Origin: Eriocheir sinensis
Taxonomy: Eukaryota > Arthropoda > Malacostraca > Decapoda > Varunidae
Reading direction: 5' to 3'
DNA length: 64,000 bases
Assembly: GCF_024679095.1 (NCBI RefSeq)
Contig: NW_026111751.1
Span: 153,501 to 217,500 of the forward strand
Shown: positions 33,679 to 44,842 of the stretch, in pieces
Layout: the number at the start of each line of letters is the position of its first letter
Numbering within the stretch: position 1 is the first letter of the stretch
Notes under the pieces: generated by a model
Seen by the model: the letters and a program-made list of their open reading frames with translations, nothing else
Databases searched by the model: none
What the model was told of the DNA's origin: nothing
Program-made: the position numbers and the translations under genes

Positions 33679-34884
33679 ATAACAGAAAGAGAAACAAAAG
33701 AAAACAAGCTTCTTCGTTTTCCTCTCTCCTCCTCATTCTCTTCCTTTTCCTCTTTCTCTTCCTCTTCTTCCTCCTCCTCCTCCTTCTCTTCCTCTCCCTC
33801 TTCCCTCCACTCTTCCTCTTTCACAGCTATTCTCTCTTCCACTCCTACACAGCCTTCACTCTCTTCCCGTTCCTCCTCCTCCTCCTCCTCCCTCTCCTTC
33901 TCCGCCTTCCCTTCCTCACCCTGTTCTATCTTCTCCTTCCTCTTCCTTCACCTTCCCTTCCTCTCCCTGTCCCTGCTCCTCCCTCTTTTCCTCCACGTTC
34001 TCTTTCCCTTCCTCTTCCTCTTCCTCCGCCTTATTTTCCTCTTTTTATATAGTTTTATTTTATTTTTGTTATTTTTCAGTTTTCTTTTTTTGTATTTTTT
34101 TGTTTTACTTTTTTCTTTTTTTTGTTATGTTTTGGTGTTGTTGATTTTTTTTGTTTTCTGTTTTAGTTTTTTTAATTTTTTACTTTTTCTAGTTTTTTTT
34201 TTGGTTTTGTTTTGGTGTTGTTGATTTTTTTTTTTTAGATTTTTTTTTTCGGATTTTTGTGGATTTTTTTATTTTTAGGACAAAACGAAAAGTAAAGAAA
34301 AGCCTCGTAACTCCGCCCCGCGCCGCGCCCCCGCCTGCCCCCCTTGACGTGCCGCTGCTGCTGCCGGTGCTCGTGTTGCGTCTGTCGCTGGAAAACAAAC
34401 ACTCACCTCCCGGGCCTCAAATCCTTGGGCCCAGACGGCTGACAGTGCCCCACCTCCTCCCTCCCTTCTTCACCTTCCCTTGCTCTCTTCCTTTTCTTCC
34501 CTCTCTTCCTCCTCCTTCCTCTCCTTTGCCTCTTCCTCCTTACCCTTCATCCCTCCCTTCACCTTCCTCTCCTCTGCCTCTTCCTCCTTACCCTTCATCC
34601 CTCCCTTCACCTTCCTCTCCTCTCCCTGTTCCTCCTTATCCCTTTATCCCTCCCTTCACATTCCTCTCCTCTGCCTCTTCCTCCTTATCCCTTCATCACT
34701 CCCTTCACCTTCCCTTCCTCTCCCTCTTCCTTCTCGTCCCTCTCTTTCTCCTCATTCATTCCTCTCTGTTCCTCCTTACCCTTCATCCTCCCTTCACCTT
34801 CCCTTCCCCTGTTCCTTCTCCACCTCTCTTGCTCCACCTCCCTTCTTAATCCTGTTCCTCCTCCATCCTTTCTTCCACCCCTCC
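33677..34884. other. CT- and T-rich tract, then 48-bp CT-rich repeat
   Basis: 33677-34320 mirrors the end of block A. Next, a GC-rich stretch near 34320-34480 carries a perfect splice-donor look-alike on the minus strand (GAG|GTGAGT, 34401-34409). About 34500-34740 is a 48-bp CT-rich repeat of four units (phrase CTCCTTACCCTTCATC at 34535, 34583, 34631, 34680). The sequence then runs into the 3' end of the J-domain gene. Confidence 0.6.
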
Positions 34885-36190
34885 TCACCCTTTCCTTCCA
34901 ATCACTCCCTCCCTCCCTTCTCTCCATGTTCGTCCTTGGCCTCTGCTCCCCACTCCTCCTCCTGCACACTCCGCTCCGTGTACTCGAGGCCCTCGGCCCG
35001 CCAGCCTCGCTTGGCCGCCAGGGCTTCCAACTCCTGCCGCCACGCCGCCTCGCTGTTGTTGAGGGCGGCGAGGCAGTGCCTCCTGCTGCACCATGCCGCC
35101 TTTCCTGGACTGGTAGAGGCGGTACAGGAACTCCGGTCCTTGACGGGTTTGGGGACGTTCTTCAGGTTGAACCTGATCTTGCGAGGCCGCCGAAAGCTCC
35201 TCCTCCGCCTTGGCCTGTAGCCGCCGGGCCCTGCGTCCCTTACGCTTCTTCGTCTTGCCATCGCCGTTGAGCTGCTGCAGTCGTTCCCGCCGCTCGACAC
35301 GTCGCTCGCTGATACGTTCCCGCCGCTCCTGCAGGCGCCTTTGCCGCTCCTGGGCAGTCATACCGCTGAGGCACTCCTCACAGTTGCTGAAGTAGACGAG
35401 GTGTTCAGCACACCTAAGCCGGGCCACCGGCTCCTCCCAGCCCAGCGGATAGGGCGGCTCCCTCTCTGTGCCCGTCAGCTGCACGTCAGTTTCTTCCTTT
35501 TTCTCTTCCCCTCCTTCCTCCCTCCTTTCCGTGTCTGTCTCAGCTAATACCTCTTCCACTTCTACGCAGCCTCCACTCTCCTTCTGTTCCCCCTCTTCCT
35601 CCTCCCTCCCTTCCTCCACCTTGCTCTTCTCTCCTTGTTCCTCCTTGGCCCTTGCCGCCACGTCCGTGTAGGTGAGGGCCACCGTCGTGGTGGTGACCCT
35701 TGAGTCGGTGTCGCAGAAAGTCTGCACCTCCAGCTGCAGCTGCTGGAGCATTGCCGTGGCCGCCGCCACGTCCTGCGGGTTTTTGTCAGGGTGGGCGGCG
35801 AGGGCGAGGCTCCGGCACTGCCTCCTTATCGCCCTCTCCGTGGCACCGCGCGCCAGCCCCAGGTGACCGTGGTAGTGTCTGGTGGTGGCCATCGAGGCGC
35901 CGTGCGTCACGGTGTGGTGCCCGAGAGTGGTGTGCTGTGCGTGCATGTGTTGGTTCTGGCCTTCCAGCGTGCTGCAGCACAGCCTCTTGGGCGATGAGTT
36001 CTGCCCGTGCTTGATGCTCGGGAATTTCTGTTTCTTGGATTGGGGTGGGCGTGGGTGGGGGATCAGGCACGGGATTTTGATTTCTTGAGATGGAGTCACC
36101 CTTTTCCTTTCTCTTACCCCACATAGGGTCGAGATTTACCACATCACCTCGGTTTGAGATATGCCGTTTTAGGGAGCTCGGAGTTGACAT
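34885..36190 (-). CDS. J-domain (DnaJ-like) protein, frame broken
   Basis: This is the only convincing host gene. In the main frame (stop near 34885), a Met at 35892 begins MATTRHYHGHLGLARGATE. The HPD motif (HPDKN, residues 34-38) sits at about 35793, between helix II (AIRRQCRSLALAA) and a helix III-like stretch. J-domains stimulate Hsp70 ATPase. After an acidic Glu-rich linker comes CAEH...NCEEC (C161, H164, C171, C174), a possible zinc site, then a long Arg/Glu-rich coiled coil and a basic KKRKGRRARR block (possible nuclear signal). Plausible protein then alternates between two frames near 35180, 35137 and 35074. An upstream frame starting MSTPSSLKRHIS at 36190 may join near 35965. Either the gene is a young pseudogene or the assembly has indels. 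CpG content is high. Subfamily not recognised. Confidence 0.7.
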
Positions 36191-36239
36191 TGCATGGGGC
36201 GAAGTCTAGAGCTAGTTGCACCTTTTGTAGGGAAGATCG

Positions 36240-36850
36240 CTACGGGAGCTGAGTGGCTGGGTGGAGAGAGGGTGATGTTAGCTACGGGATCTGATTGGCT
36301 GGATGGAAAGAGGGTAATGTTAGCTACGGGAGCTGATTGGCTGGATGGAAGGAGGGTAATGTTAGCTACGGGAGCTGATTGGCTGGATGGAAGGAAGGTA
36401 ATGTTAGCTACGGGATCTGATTGGCTGGATGGAAGGAGGGTAATGTTAGCTACGGGATCTGATTGGCTGGATGGAAGGAGGGTGATGTTATCTACGGGAA
36501 ATGATTGGCTGGATGGCAGGAGGGTAATGTTAGCTACGGGATCTGATTGGCTGCATGGAAGGAGGGTGATGTTAGCTACGGGAACTGATTGGCTGGATGG
36601 AAAGAGGGTAATGTTAGCTACGGGAGCTGATTGGCTGGATGGAAGGAGGGTGATGTTAGCTACGGGAGCTGATTAACTGGATGGAAGGAGGGTGATGTTA
36701 GCTACGGGAGCTGATTGGCTGGATGGAAGGAGGGTGATGTTAGCTACGGGAGCTGATTAACTGGATGGAAGGAGGGTAATGTTAGCTACGGGAGCTGATT
36801 GGCTGGATGAAGGAAAAGAGATGTTAGCTGCGGGATCTGATTGGCTGGGT
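36240..36850 (-). promoter_or_regulatory. 42-bp tandem repeat with 12 CCAAT boxes
   Basis: About 15 units, and from 36294 to 36844 the period is exactly 42 bp with no indel. Each unit carries CTGATTGGCTGG, the reverse complement of a CCAAT box in NF-Y context (AGCCAATCAG), oriented toward the J-domain gene. ATTGG is intact at 36294, 36336, 36378, 36420, 36462, 36504, 36546, 36588, 36630, 36714, 36798 and 36840. It is changed to ATTAA at 36672 and 36756. The plus strand also reads a 14-residue repeat (MLATGADWLDGRRV) with stops in the two ATTAA units, but no family is recognised. A promoter role is inference. Confidence 0.6.
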
Positions 36851-37180
36851 AGAATCTTGGCCTCGGTTCGCCTGTTTGAAAAGACTCTCGTTGAAGTTGC
36901 CGGGGTATTCACGGACTGTTTTGTGACCCTAGTGATGGCTGTACACGCCTTCAGCGTCATGAATGGTAAAGTCACCCGTGACAACTTGGCCAAGCTTCTC
37001 CGCGGCCTTGGAAAACAGTCGTAATGGCAGCCCGTTACGTTTAACATAATGGCGCTTTGGGGTAAGAAGTGAGCATTTTCTCCATTCCGTAATTGTTTAC
37101 TCCCACTATCTTAAGTATTGTGCGAAATATATGAATAATAACACTGGTATTTGTCCCGAGGTTACGGCCGTGACGTCACC
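36851..37180. other. Mixed DNA flanking the CCAAT array
   Basis: A plus frame reaches 37024 (RLFEKTLVEVAGVF ... VTRDNLAKLLRGLGKQS), which looks protein-like but matches nothing I can name. At 37046-37060 AATAATGGCGC-like sequence resembles a YY1/initiator element, followed by GGGGTAAG, a possible splice donor. A divergent transcript to the right is possible but unproven. Confidence 0.35.
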
Positions 37181-37811
37181 GGCGGAAGAGATAATGGAAA
37201 GGGAAGGAAAAAAAGTGGAGCTGGAAGTGAAAGGAGAGAAGAAGTGGAGGGAGGAAACTGAAAGGGAAGGTGATAAAGGGAAGTGTAAATGCGAGGAGGA
37301 AGAGAAAGAAAGGGAGGGAAAAAGGGAGCTGTTAGTGGAAGAAGAGATAAAGAAAATTTTGTGAAAGTTAATAAAAAATGTGTGATTGGAGGGAGAGAAA
37401 AAAAAGTGTCCGGAAGAGAGAGAAAGTGAACGTTAAGTGATGGATAATAAGAGAGGGGGACAAGGGGACTGAGAAGGATAAGAAAGAACGGCAATAATGG
37501 AGAGAGATACAAGCTGAAAATGGAGGAAAAGGAAAAGGGAGGAAGAAACTAGGAAAAGGAGACACTGGGGAAGGGGTGGTGGGGGGAGGAAGTAAAGGAG
37601 AAAAAAGGAAGTAAGAAAGAAAGGGAGTAGGGAAGTGTGAGGCGAGTATAGAAGGAAGGAAGGAAGGAAGGAAATAAGAGTGAAAGGGAGTGAGGAAGGA
37701 AGTAAGGGAGAGAGAGAATAATTAAGTAATGAATAAAAAAAATAGGATTGAAAAAGGAAAGTAGCAAGAAGTGGTGATGGAGGAGCAGGGGAGGAGGGAT
37801 GGAGGAAAGGG
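37181..37811 (+). repeat. Polypurine tract (GGA/AAG-rich), about 630 bp
   Basis: Nearly all A and G on the plus strand with scattered T. Open frames rich in E, K, R and G come from composition. It ends at the tail of a minus-strand LINE. Confidence 0.8.
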
Positions 37812-38812
37812 GAACACAAAGAACACAAAGAAAGAACAAACAACAGCAGACCTGCTGGTCCTTACGAGGCAGTTTGTGACAAGCTACACTAACTATCTAA
37901 TCAAAGGTGGAAGATGAAGGACAGCAAAGGCGAAGGCTCCTCCCCACCCCCCCCATCCCTCCAGCCAAAGCTGGCAGGATAAGGAAAAAGAACCATGCAG
38001 CATGGAAAAACTGGATGGAAATTATGTAGGAAAGAGGAAAGAACTACCATTACTGCTACCACTAACCGGGCGATAAAAGCGGACAAGGACACCAGTATTC
38101 GAGAGACCTTAACGTTATTACGACAATGAGTAATATCTTAGTTGCTGGTTGGATTCAAAACACTTGTCTAATCTATTCTTGAAGGCCGTAACTGTTGTAC
38201 TATCAACGACATCACAGGGTAGAGAGTTCCAAACATTAACAACTCGATTGAAGAAGTGTTTAGCTTCGTGCGACGAGAGTCTTTTACCACTTATCTTCAA
38301 ATTGTGATTTCTTCTTGTTCTATTTGATCGATCCATTGCAAAGTAATCTTCCGCATTAATATCACTGAATCCTTTAAACATTTTAAACACCCCTATTATA
38401 TCGCCTCGCATTCTTCGTTTGATAGACTGAATAAATTTACTTCTTTAAGCCTTTGTTCATATGATAAATTTATCAACCTAGGAATCATCTTTGTTACTCT
38501 TCGTTGGACCCGTTCCAACTTTTCTATGTCTTTTCTGTAGTAGAACCAACGAATTATACAGTTTTAATATTACTTTTTCCGATTTATTATTAAAGACTCG
38601 TCCGATGAAGCCAACCAATATGCTTGCAGTTTTAACTACCTCTGAACAATGCTGACCGGGCTTTAAATCGCTTGATATAGTGATTCCAAGATCCTTTTCT
38701 TTACTTACTGCAGAAAGTTGTTGGCCATTCATTACGTACCGAACGCGATTGTTATTTTTTCCGATGTGCAACACTTTACATTTGTCAACATTAAATTTCA
38801 TTTGCCATCTTT
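37812..38812 (-). pseudogene. CR1-like LINE 3' fragment
   Basis: On the minus strand, 38801-38560 encodes the RT thumb region (MKFNVDKCKVLHIGK, KDLGITISSDLKPGQHC). 38411-38118 encodes the C-terminal domain (MRGDIIGVFKMFKGF, RRNHNLKISGKRL, NRVVNVWNSLP). A 3' UTR follows to about 37835 and a short tail of repeated TTCTTTGTG (37812-37830). Frames are broken. It lies beside the start of segmental duplication copy B and may mark its edge. Confidence 0.82.
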
Positions 38813-38954
38813 TTTTTACGAGCCGGTCACTGATAACTTTTTATATATATCTCTCGTCGACATTTGTTTGCTCGTGTGTTTCCCGTGCTAACGACGCACT
38901 ATTAGTTTTTATTGTAGAAGCTGTCACGGAGTTGTTGTCTCGTCGTTTGTGCCA

Positions 38955-40930
38955 CTTATGAACTTTACATTTCTGCCCGAAATCGTGCCAAGTCTATTCT
39001 CCGACTAACCAAATATTCTTTCATTAATAGAAAATGCCAAAACCTTGCTTTCTCTAACTCTTCCCATGACTTCTGGCATCTAGCCAAAAACATCTCCTCC
39101 AACTTAACTTCTTCATCTTTCCCTCCACTCCTCAGTTCTGACGGCAACACTGCCGTCTCATCTATCTCTAAGGCTGAACTCTTCTCTCAAACTTTTCTAA
39201 AACTCCACTCTGGACGATTCTGGGCATATTCCTCCTACTCATCCCCTCTGACTCCTTTATGCCTGTTATAAAGATTCTTCAAAATGATGTTTTCTATGCC
39301 CTCTCTGGCCTCAATCCTCAGAAGGCTTATGGACCTGATGGAGTGCCTCCTATTGTCTTTAAAAACTGTGCCTCCGTGCTGTCACCCTTCCTGGTCAAAC
39401 TCTTTCGCCTCTGCCTGTCAACATCTACCTTTCCTTCTTGCTGGAAGTATGCCTTCATACAGCCTGTGCCTAAGAAGGGTGAACGCTCAAATCACTCAAG
39501 CTACCGTCCTATAGCTTTACTTTCTTGTCTATCTAAAGCTTTTGAATCAAACCTAAACCGGAAGATTCAAAAGCACCTTTCCTCTGACCTTCTATCTGAT
39601 CGCCAGTATGGGTTCCGCAAGGGCGTTCTACTGGTGATCTCCTAACTCTTAACTGACTCTTGGTCATCTCTCTTAGCCGTTTCGGTGAAACTTTTGCTAT
39701 TGCGCTGGACACATCAAAAGCTTTTGATAGGGTCTGGCACAAATCTTGCTTTCAAACTACCCTCCTACGGTTTCTATCCTTCTCTCTGTACCTTTATCTC
39801 CAGTTTCCTTTCTGACCGTTCTATTTCTGCCGTGGTAGACGGTCACTGTTCTTCCCCTAAATCTATTAACAGTGGTGTCCGACAGGGTTCTGTCCTATCT
39901 CCCCTCTTTTTCTGTTGTTCATTGATGATCTTCTTTCCAAAACGAACTATCCTATCCATTCCTACGCCGATGATTCCACTCTGCATTACTCAACTTCTTT
40001 TAATAGAAGACCCACCCTACAGGAACTTAACGACTCAAGGCTGGAGGCTGCAGAACGCTTAGCCTCAGACCTTACTATTATTTCCGATTGGGGCAAGAAG
40101 AACCTGGTGTCCTTCAACGCCTCAAAAACGCAGTTTCTCCACCTATCCACTCGACACAATCTTCCAAACAACTATCCCCTATTCTTTGACAACACCCAGC
40201 TATCACCTTCCTCAACACTAAACATCCTCGGTCTATCCTTAACTCAAAATCTCAACTGGAAACTTCATATCTCATCTCCTACTAAATCAGCTTCCTCGAG
40301 GCTGGGCGTTCTGTACCGTCTCCGCCAGTTCTTCTCCCCTACACAGTTGCTGTCCATATACAGGGGCCTTGTCCGCCCTCGTATGGAGTATGCATCTCAT
40401 GTGTGGGGGGGCTCCACTCACACAGCTCTTCTGGACAGAATGGAGGCTAAGGCTCTTCGTCTCATCAGCTCTCCTCCTCATACTGATAGTCTTGTACCTC
40501 TTAAATTCCGCCGCAATGTTGCCTCTCTTTCTATCTTCTATCGATATTTCCACGCTGACTGCTCTTCTGAACTTGCTAACTGCATGCCTCCCCCCCTCCC
40601 GCGGCCCCGCTGCACTCGCCTTTCTACTCATGCTCATCCCTATACTGTCCAAACCCCTTATGCAAGAGTTAACCAGCATCTTCACTCTTTCATCCCTCAC
40701 GCTGGTAAACTCTGGAACAATCTTCCTTCATCTGTATTTCCTCCTGCCTACGACTTGAACTCTTTCAAGAGGAGGGTATCAGGACACCTCTCCTCCCGTA
40801 TTTGATCTTGCTTTCGGCCACCTCTTATGTTTCTTTTTTAGGAGCAGCGAGTAGCGGGCTTTTTTTTTATTATTGTTTTCTTTTTTTTGTGTGCCCTTGA
40901 GCTGCCTCCTTTGTTGTAAAAAAAAAAAAA
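38955..40930 (+). mobile_element. LINE family B, 5'-truncated copy with poly-A tail
   Basis: A non-LTR element of Jockey/I-like type, 5'-truncated upstream of the RT. Pieces: NDVFYALSGLNPQKAYGPDG (39285), YRPIALLSCLSKAFES (39500), a frameshift in RKG-RSTGDLL near 39620, and ALDxSKAFDRVWH near 39700. HSYADDSTLHYS follows with the catalytic YADD at 39963-39974, then the C-terminal domain to a stop near 40804. The 3' UTR ends CCCTTGAGCTGCCTCC-TTTGTTGT plus A(13). Several frameshifts make it inactive. It interrupts duplication copy B. Confidence 0.9.
39915..40805 (+). CDS. LINE family B RT palm-to-C-terminus, intact stretch
   Basis: A 296-residue open frame starting MFIDDLLSKTNYPIHSYADD. It contains the palm motif with both catalytic aspartates, LNILGLSLTQNLNWKLHIS, and a post-RT region (YRGLVRPRMEYASHVWGGS, LWNNLPSSVFPPAYDLNSFKRRV). 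The upstream fingers and palm lie in other frames, so this is a fragment of a larger ORF2. Near-identical sequences occur at 55190-56035, 52730-52272 and 62274-61380. Confidence 0.85.
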   Translation: MFIDDLLSKTNYPIHSYADDSTLHYSTSFNRRPTLQELNDSRLEAAERLASDLTIISDWGKKNLVSFNASKTQFLHLSTRHNLPNNYPLFFDNTQLSPSSTLNILGLSLTQNLNWKLHISSPTKSASSRLGVLYRLRQFFSPTQLLSIYRGLVRPRMEYASHVWGGSTHTALLDRMEAKALRLISSPPHTDSLVPLKFRRNVASLSIFYRYFHADCSSELANCMPPPLPRPRCTRLSTHAHPYTVQTPYARVNQHLHSFIPHAGKLWNNLPSSVFPPAYDLNSFKRRVSGHLSSRI

Positions 40931-41874
40931 TTGGTTACGTGTCTAACTTACTAACTAGTATTTGATTGCTGTTTTGCTCTTTGTAATTTATTATCTGCAA
41001 TTTTTTTTTTTTATCTTCTTCTTTTCTTTCTTGTTTCGGTTCTTCTTTATTCTTTTCTTACTTATTAATTGACTAAGGTATTATCACCTTTCCTTTTCAA
41101 ACACAATCTTTATTCCCCGCTGTTGGTGTGTGTTTGTTTCTCTTCGTGTACAAAAGTCGTCCCAAACTTTATATTATATTCTTTCGTCTTTTTTTTTTAA
41201 TTCAATAGTAAAAGTGTATTGCTTTGATTATCTTTCGTAAACCTCCACCAACTTCAAATTTTATTCCGAAGATTCATGGATTTCCTTGTTTGTTTGTTGG
41301 TTCGGTGAAATTTTCCAAGGCGTTCCATTATATATTTCTGTCTTCTTTTTTTTTTTTTGCAAGTAAAAAACGTATCACTTTTATGCTTTTTTTTTTTATA
41401 TACCTTCATCAACTTCAAACTTTTTCTCATAGAGCTCATACTTTTGTTTGTTTGTTCAGTGTAGTGAGGTCTTACAAAACGTTCCATTATATTCATGGTC
41501 TTTTTATCTGTATGCTACAAAGGGAAACGCGCATCGCTTTTTATATGCTGTGTCTCTGAAACTTTCACCAACTCACTTTTATTTTTCTGGCGCTATTTTC
41601 CTCACAAACACTTAGCGCCGTAACTACTTCCGTTACTTTTCAACATCCCCAACCCCCACCCCCCCCCCCCCAAAAAAAAATAATGATAATATTCGCCACG
41701 CTGGGTCCTCCCCCCCCCCCCCCACACACACACACTGTGTAGATGCAGGCCACCGGTCTCAAAATAGGTCGGCTGTCTGCCTTGACTTCTAAGATTCCTC
41801 TCCTACTTTGGTTGTTAATTTGCTGCCAGTTCCACCCGTGATAGTATATGGTAAGTCAAGGGTAGTCAAGGGTA
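40931..41874 (+). other. T-rich part of duplication copy B, no gene
   Basis: Matches 9060-10010 of copy A but lacks its (AT)n array. Runs of C and A occur near 41655-41730. Confidence 0.7.
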
Positions 41875-43440
41875 AAAAATAAATGAAAACAAAAAAGTCC
41901 ACTGAAAACTAAAAGCCCACGTAAAAAAAATGCCCACTGAGTACAATGAAAGCCCCGTGAAACCAAAAAAGCCCACTGAAAACAAAAATGTCCACTGAAA
42001 ACAAAAAAGCCCACTGAACACAAAAAAGCCCACTGAAAACAAAAAAGCCCACTGAACACAAAAAAGCCCACTGAACACAAAAAAGCCTACTGAACACAAA
42101 AAAGCCCACTGAAAACAAAAAAGTCCACTGAACACAAAAAAGTCCAATGAACACAAAAATGCCCACTGAGCACAAAAAAGCCCACTGAAAACAAAAAAGC
42201 ACACTGAACACAAAAAAGGCCACTGAACACAAAAAAGGCCACTGAACACAAAAAGTCCACTGAAAACAAGAAAGCCCAATGAAAACAAAAAAGCCCAATG
42301 AAAACAAAAAATCCCACTGGGCACAAAAAAGCCCACTGAAAACAAAAAAGCCCAATGAAAACAAAAAAGTCCACAGAACACAAAAAAGCCCACTCAAAAC
42401 AAAAACGTCCACTGAAAACAAGAAAGCCCAATGAAAACAAAAAAGCCCACTGAAAACATAAAAAGCCCACTGAAAAAAAAGCCCACTGAAAACAAAAATG
42501 CCACTGAAAACAGGAAGCTCACTGAAAACAAAAATTCCACTGAAAACAAAAGAGTCCACTGAAAACAAAAAAAAGACCACTGAAAACAAAAGCTAGAGTC
42601 CACTGAAAACAAAAAAGCCCACTGAAAACAAAAAAAAGCCTACTGAAAACAAAAATCCCACTGAAAACAAAGGAGTCCACTGAAAACAAAAAAGCCCACT
42701 GAAAACAAAAGGCCCACTGAAAACAAAAGGCCCACTGAAAACAAAAGGCCCACTGAAAACAAAAAAGTCCACTGAAAACAAAAGGCCCACTGAAAACAAA
42801 AAAAGCCCACTGAAAACAAAAAAGCTCACTGAAAACAAAAAAGCCCACTGAAAACAAAAAAAGCCCACTGAACACAAAAAAGTCCACTGAACACAAAAAA
42901 GTCCACTGAACACAAAAAAGTCCACTGAACACAAAAAAGTCCACTGAACATAAAAAAGCCCACTGAACACAAAAAAAACACTGAAAACAAAAAAGCCCAC
43001 CGAACACAAAAAAGCCCACAGAAAAAAAAGTCCACTGAACACAAAAAAAGCCCACTGAAAACAAGAAAGCCCAATGAAAACAAAAAAGCCCACTAAAAAA
43101 AGACTACTGAAAACAAAAAAGCCCACTGAAAACAAAAAAGCCCATTGAAAACAAAAAAGTCCACTGAACACAAAAAAGCCCACTGAAAACAAAAAAGCCC
43201 ACTGAAAAAAAGCCCACTGAAAACATATAAAGCCCACTGAAAATAAGCCCACTGAAAACATAAAAAGCCCACTGAAAACAAAAAAGCCCAATGAAAACAA
43301 AAAAGACCACTGAAAACAAAAAAGCCCACTGAAAAAAAGCCCACTGAAAACGTAAAAAGCCCACTGAAAACAAAAAGCCCACTGAACAAAAAAAAAAGAA
43401 AAAAAAAAGACCCCTGAAAAAAAAAGGCCACTTGAAAAAA
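41875..43440 (+). repeat. 19-bp minisatellite, about 80 copies
   Basis: Unit is CACTGAAAACAAAAAAGCC with C-for-A variants (GAACACAAAAAAG) and indels in the A-run. On the minus strand the unit has no stop in any frame. Long Phe-rich frames (FSVGFFVFSGLF) result, which I regard as artefacts. The right flank AACACTATAATAAC matches copy A at 10080. Confidence 0.95.
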
Positions 43441-43520
43441 AAGAGCCCTCTATGTTAACACTATAATAACCCGGCGTACATTTTTTTCCTTTCTTTTTTT
43501 CTTTCCTCTGTGTTTTGCTT

Positions 43521-43522
<2 letters not shown>

Positions 43523-43571
<49 letters not shown>
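43523..43571 (+). repeat. (TG)n microsatellite
   Basis: About 24 TG units, the counterpart of 10159-10244. Confidence 0.95.
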
Positions 43572-43572
<1 letters not shown>

Positions 43573-44842
43573 TGCAGACGCAGAAGCAAATCACCTTGTG
43601 TTACGCCCACTTTCATAACCTTTTAAAAGCGTATTGTACTGAATTAGCCTTGCTCTTTTAATGTTTTCTCTAATATATACGTTTGTCTTTTTATTTACTC
43701 AATCACTTTTTTTTACTCATCACTTCATAAATAATTGTCTTAGGTATTATCACACGTGTTCCCTTTAAACATCATCTAAATTCCCGGTTTGATTTTTTTA
43801 TTTTATGTTTATTTGTTTTCTTTATTTTATTCGTGTCTTTTTTTTCAGCATCACTTCACCAATAATTGACTAAGGAATTATCGCACGTTCGCTTAAAACA
43901 TTATCTTTATTTGCCGTTTTCTTTATTGTTTTTAGTTGTGTCATTATTTAGTTCTGTATAATTTTTTATTGCATATTCATTTACTTTTTATTTAGGGTCT
44001 TTATTTACCCCTTGTTTGATTGTTTGTTGTTTATTGTTTCTTTGCCGTGCAGAAGTATTGCGTTTTTTTACGGATGTTACCTTCGGACCTAATTTCCCCG
44101 GCAAACCTTTAACCACTGGCGGCACTTTACGGCCACTCTTAACGTGCAAAAAGCATAAAGTCTGTTTGTGTTCACGGTGTCGGTGCCACACAAACACCGC
44201 CAGCGAGTGTTTTACCGACTAATTGTTTCCGTCGGTTCTTTATGATCACTCTTAACTCGCTGTGAAGTCTATTGTGTTTAGTGCCTGGCAGTTCTTCCTG
44301 CTGTCTCTTAATCTGTGGAGTTTATTGTTTCTACTGTTGTTTTGTGGTGTTGCTTCCCAGCGGTACAGAACCGCCAACGTTTTATCCACCTGTGACTGGC
44401 AGGTTTTTATGGCCACTCAACCTGTAATGTTTATTTATTTTTTATATTTTTTTATAATGTTACTTTCCCATTATATTTTACCAACAAACATAAAATACGC
44501 CACTGTTATTATGCACCACAAACATGGCGTTACTAATTAATTTACAAAACACAAAAATAAAACCTTGTCCAAAAAAAAAAAAAAAGAACAGTAATAAAAA
44601 GTCTTGTTATATGCCACAGCGAAAGTTAACACAGTCGATTTTACCAGGAAACATTTCCTTAACGTTTTTTAATCTGCTCGCTTATACCACAACTATTTTA
44701 CCGGCAAGCACCTCACCTTATTTTGATATCAAGTTACCCTTCATAATCCACAGTTATGAGAAACACATCCTTTTTAGGTAAGAAACATATAATTGACTTA
44801 TTACTATTAAATTTCCTGTCTTATTATCATTAAATATTATTA
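43572..44842 (+). other. Part of duplication copy B, no gene
   Basis: Aligns with about 10250-11310. The block 44098-44270 is well conserved with 10558-10730, but no frame is shared and conserved, so it is not evidently coding. Confidence 0.65.

Noticed and set aside
34401..34480. An additional exon of the J-domain gene ending at GAG|GTGAGT
   Set aside because: The donor match is good, but the minus-strand sequence upstream is purine-rich with no acceptor or open frame linking it to the gene.
41866..43594. Phe-rich membrane-like proteins on the minus strand
   Set aside because: A 19-bp stop-free repeat gives open frames in all three minus frames; the hydrophobicity comes from A-rich units read in reverse.
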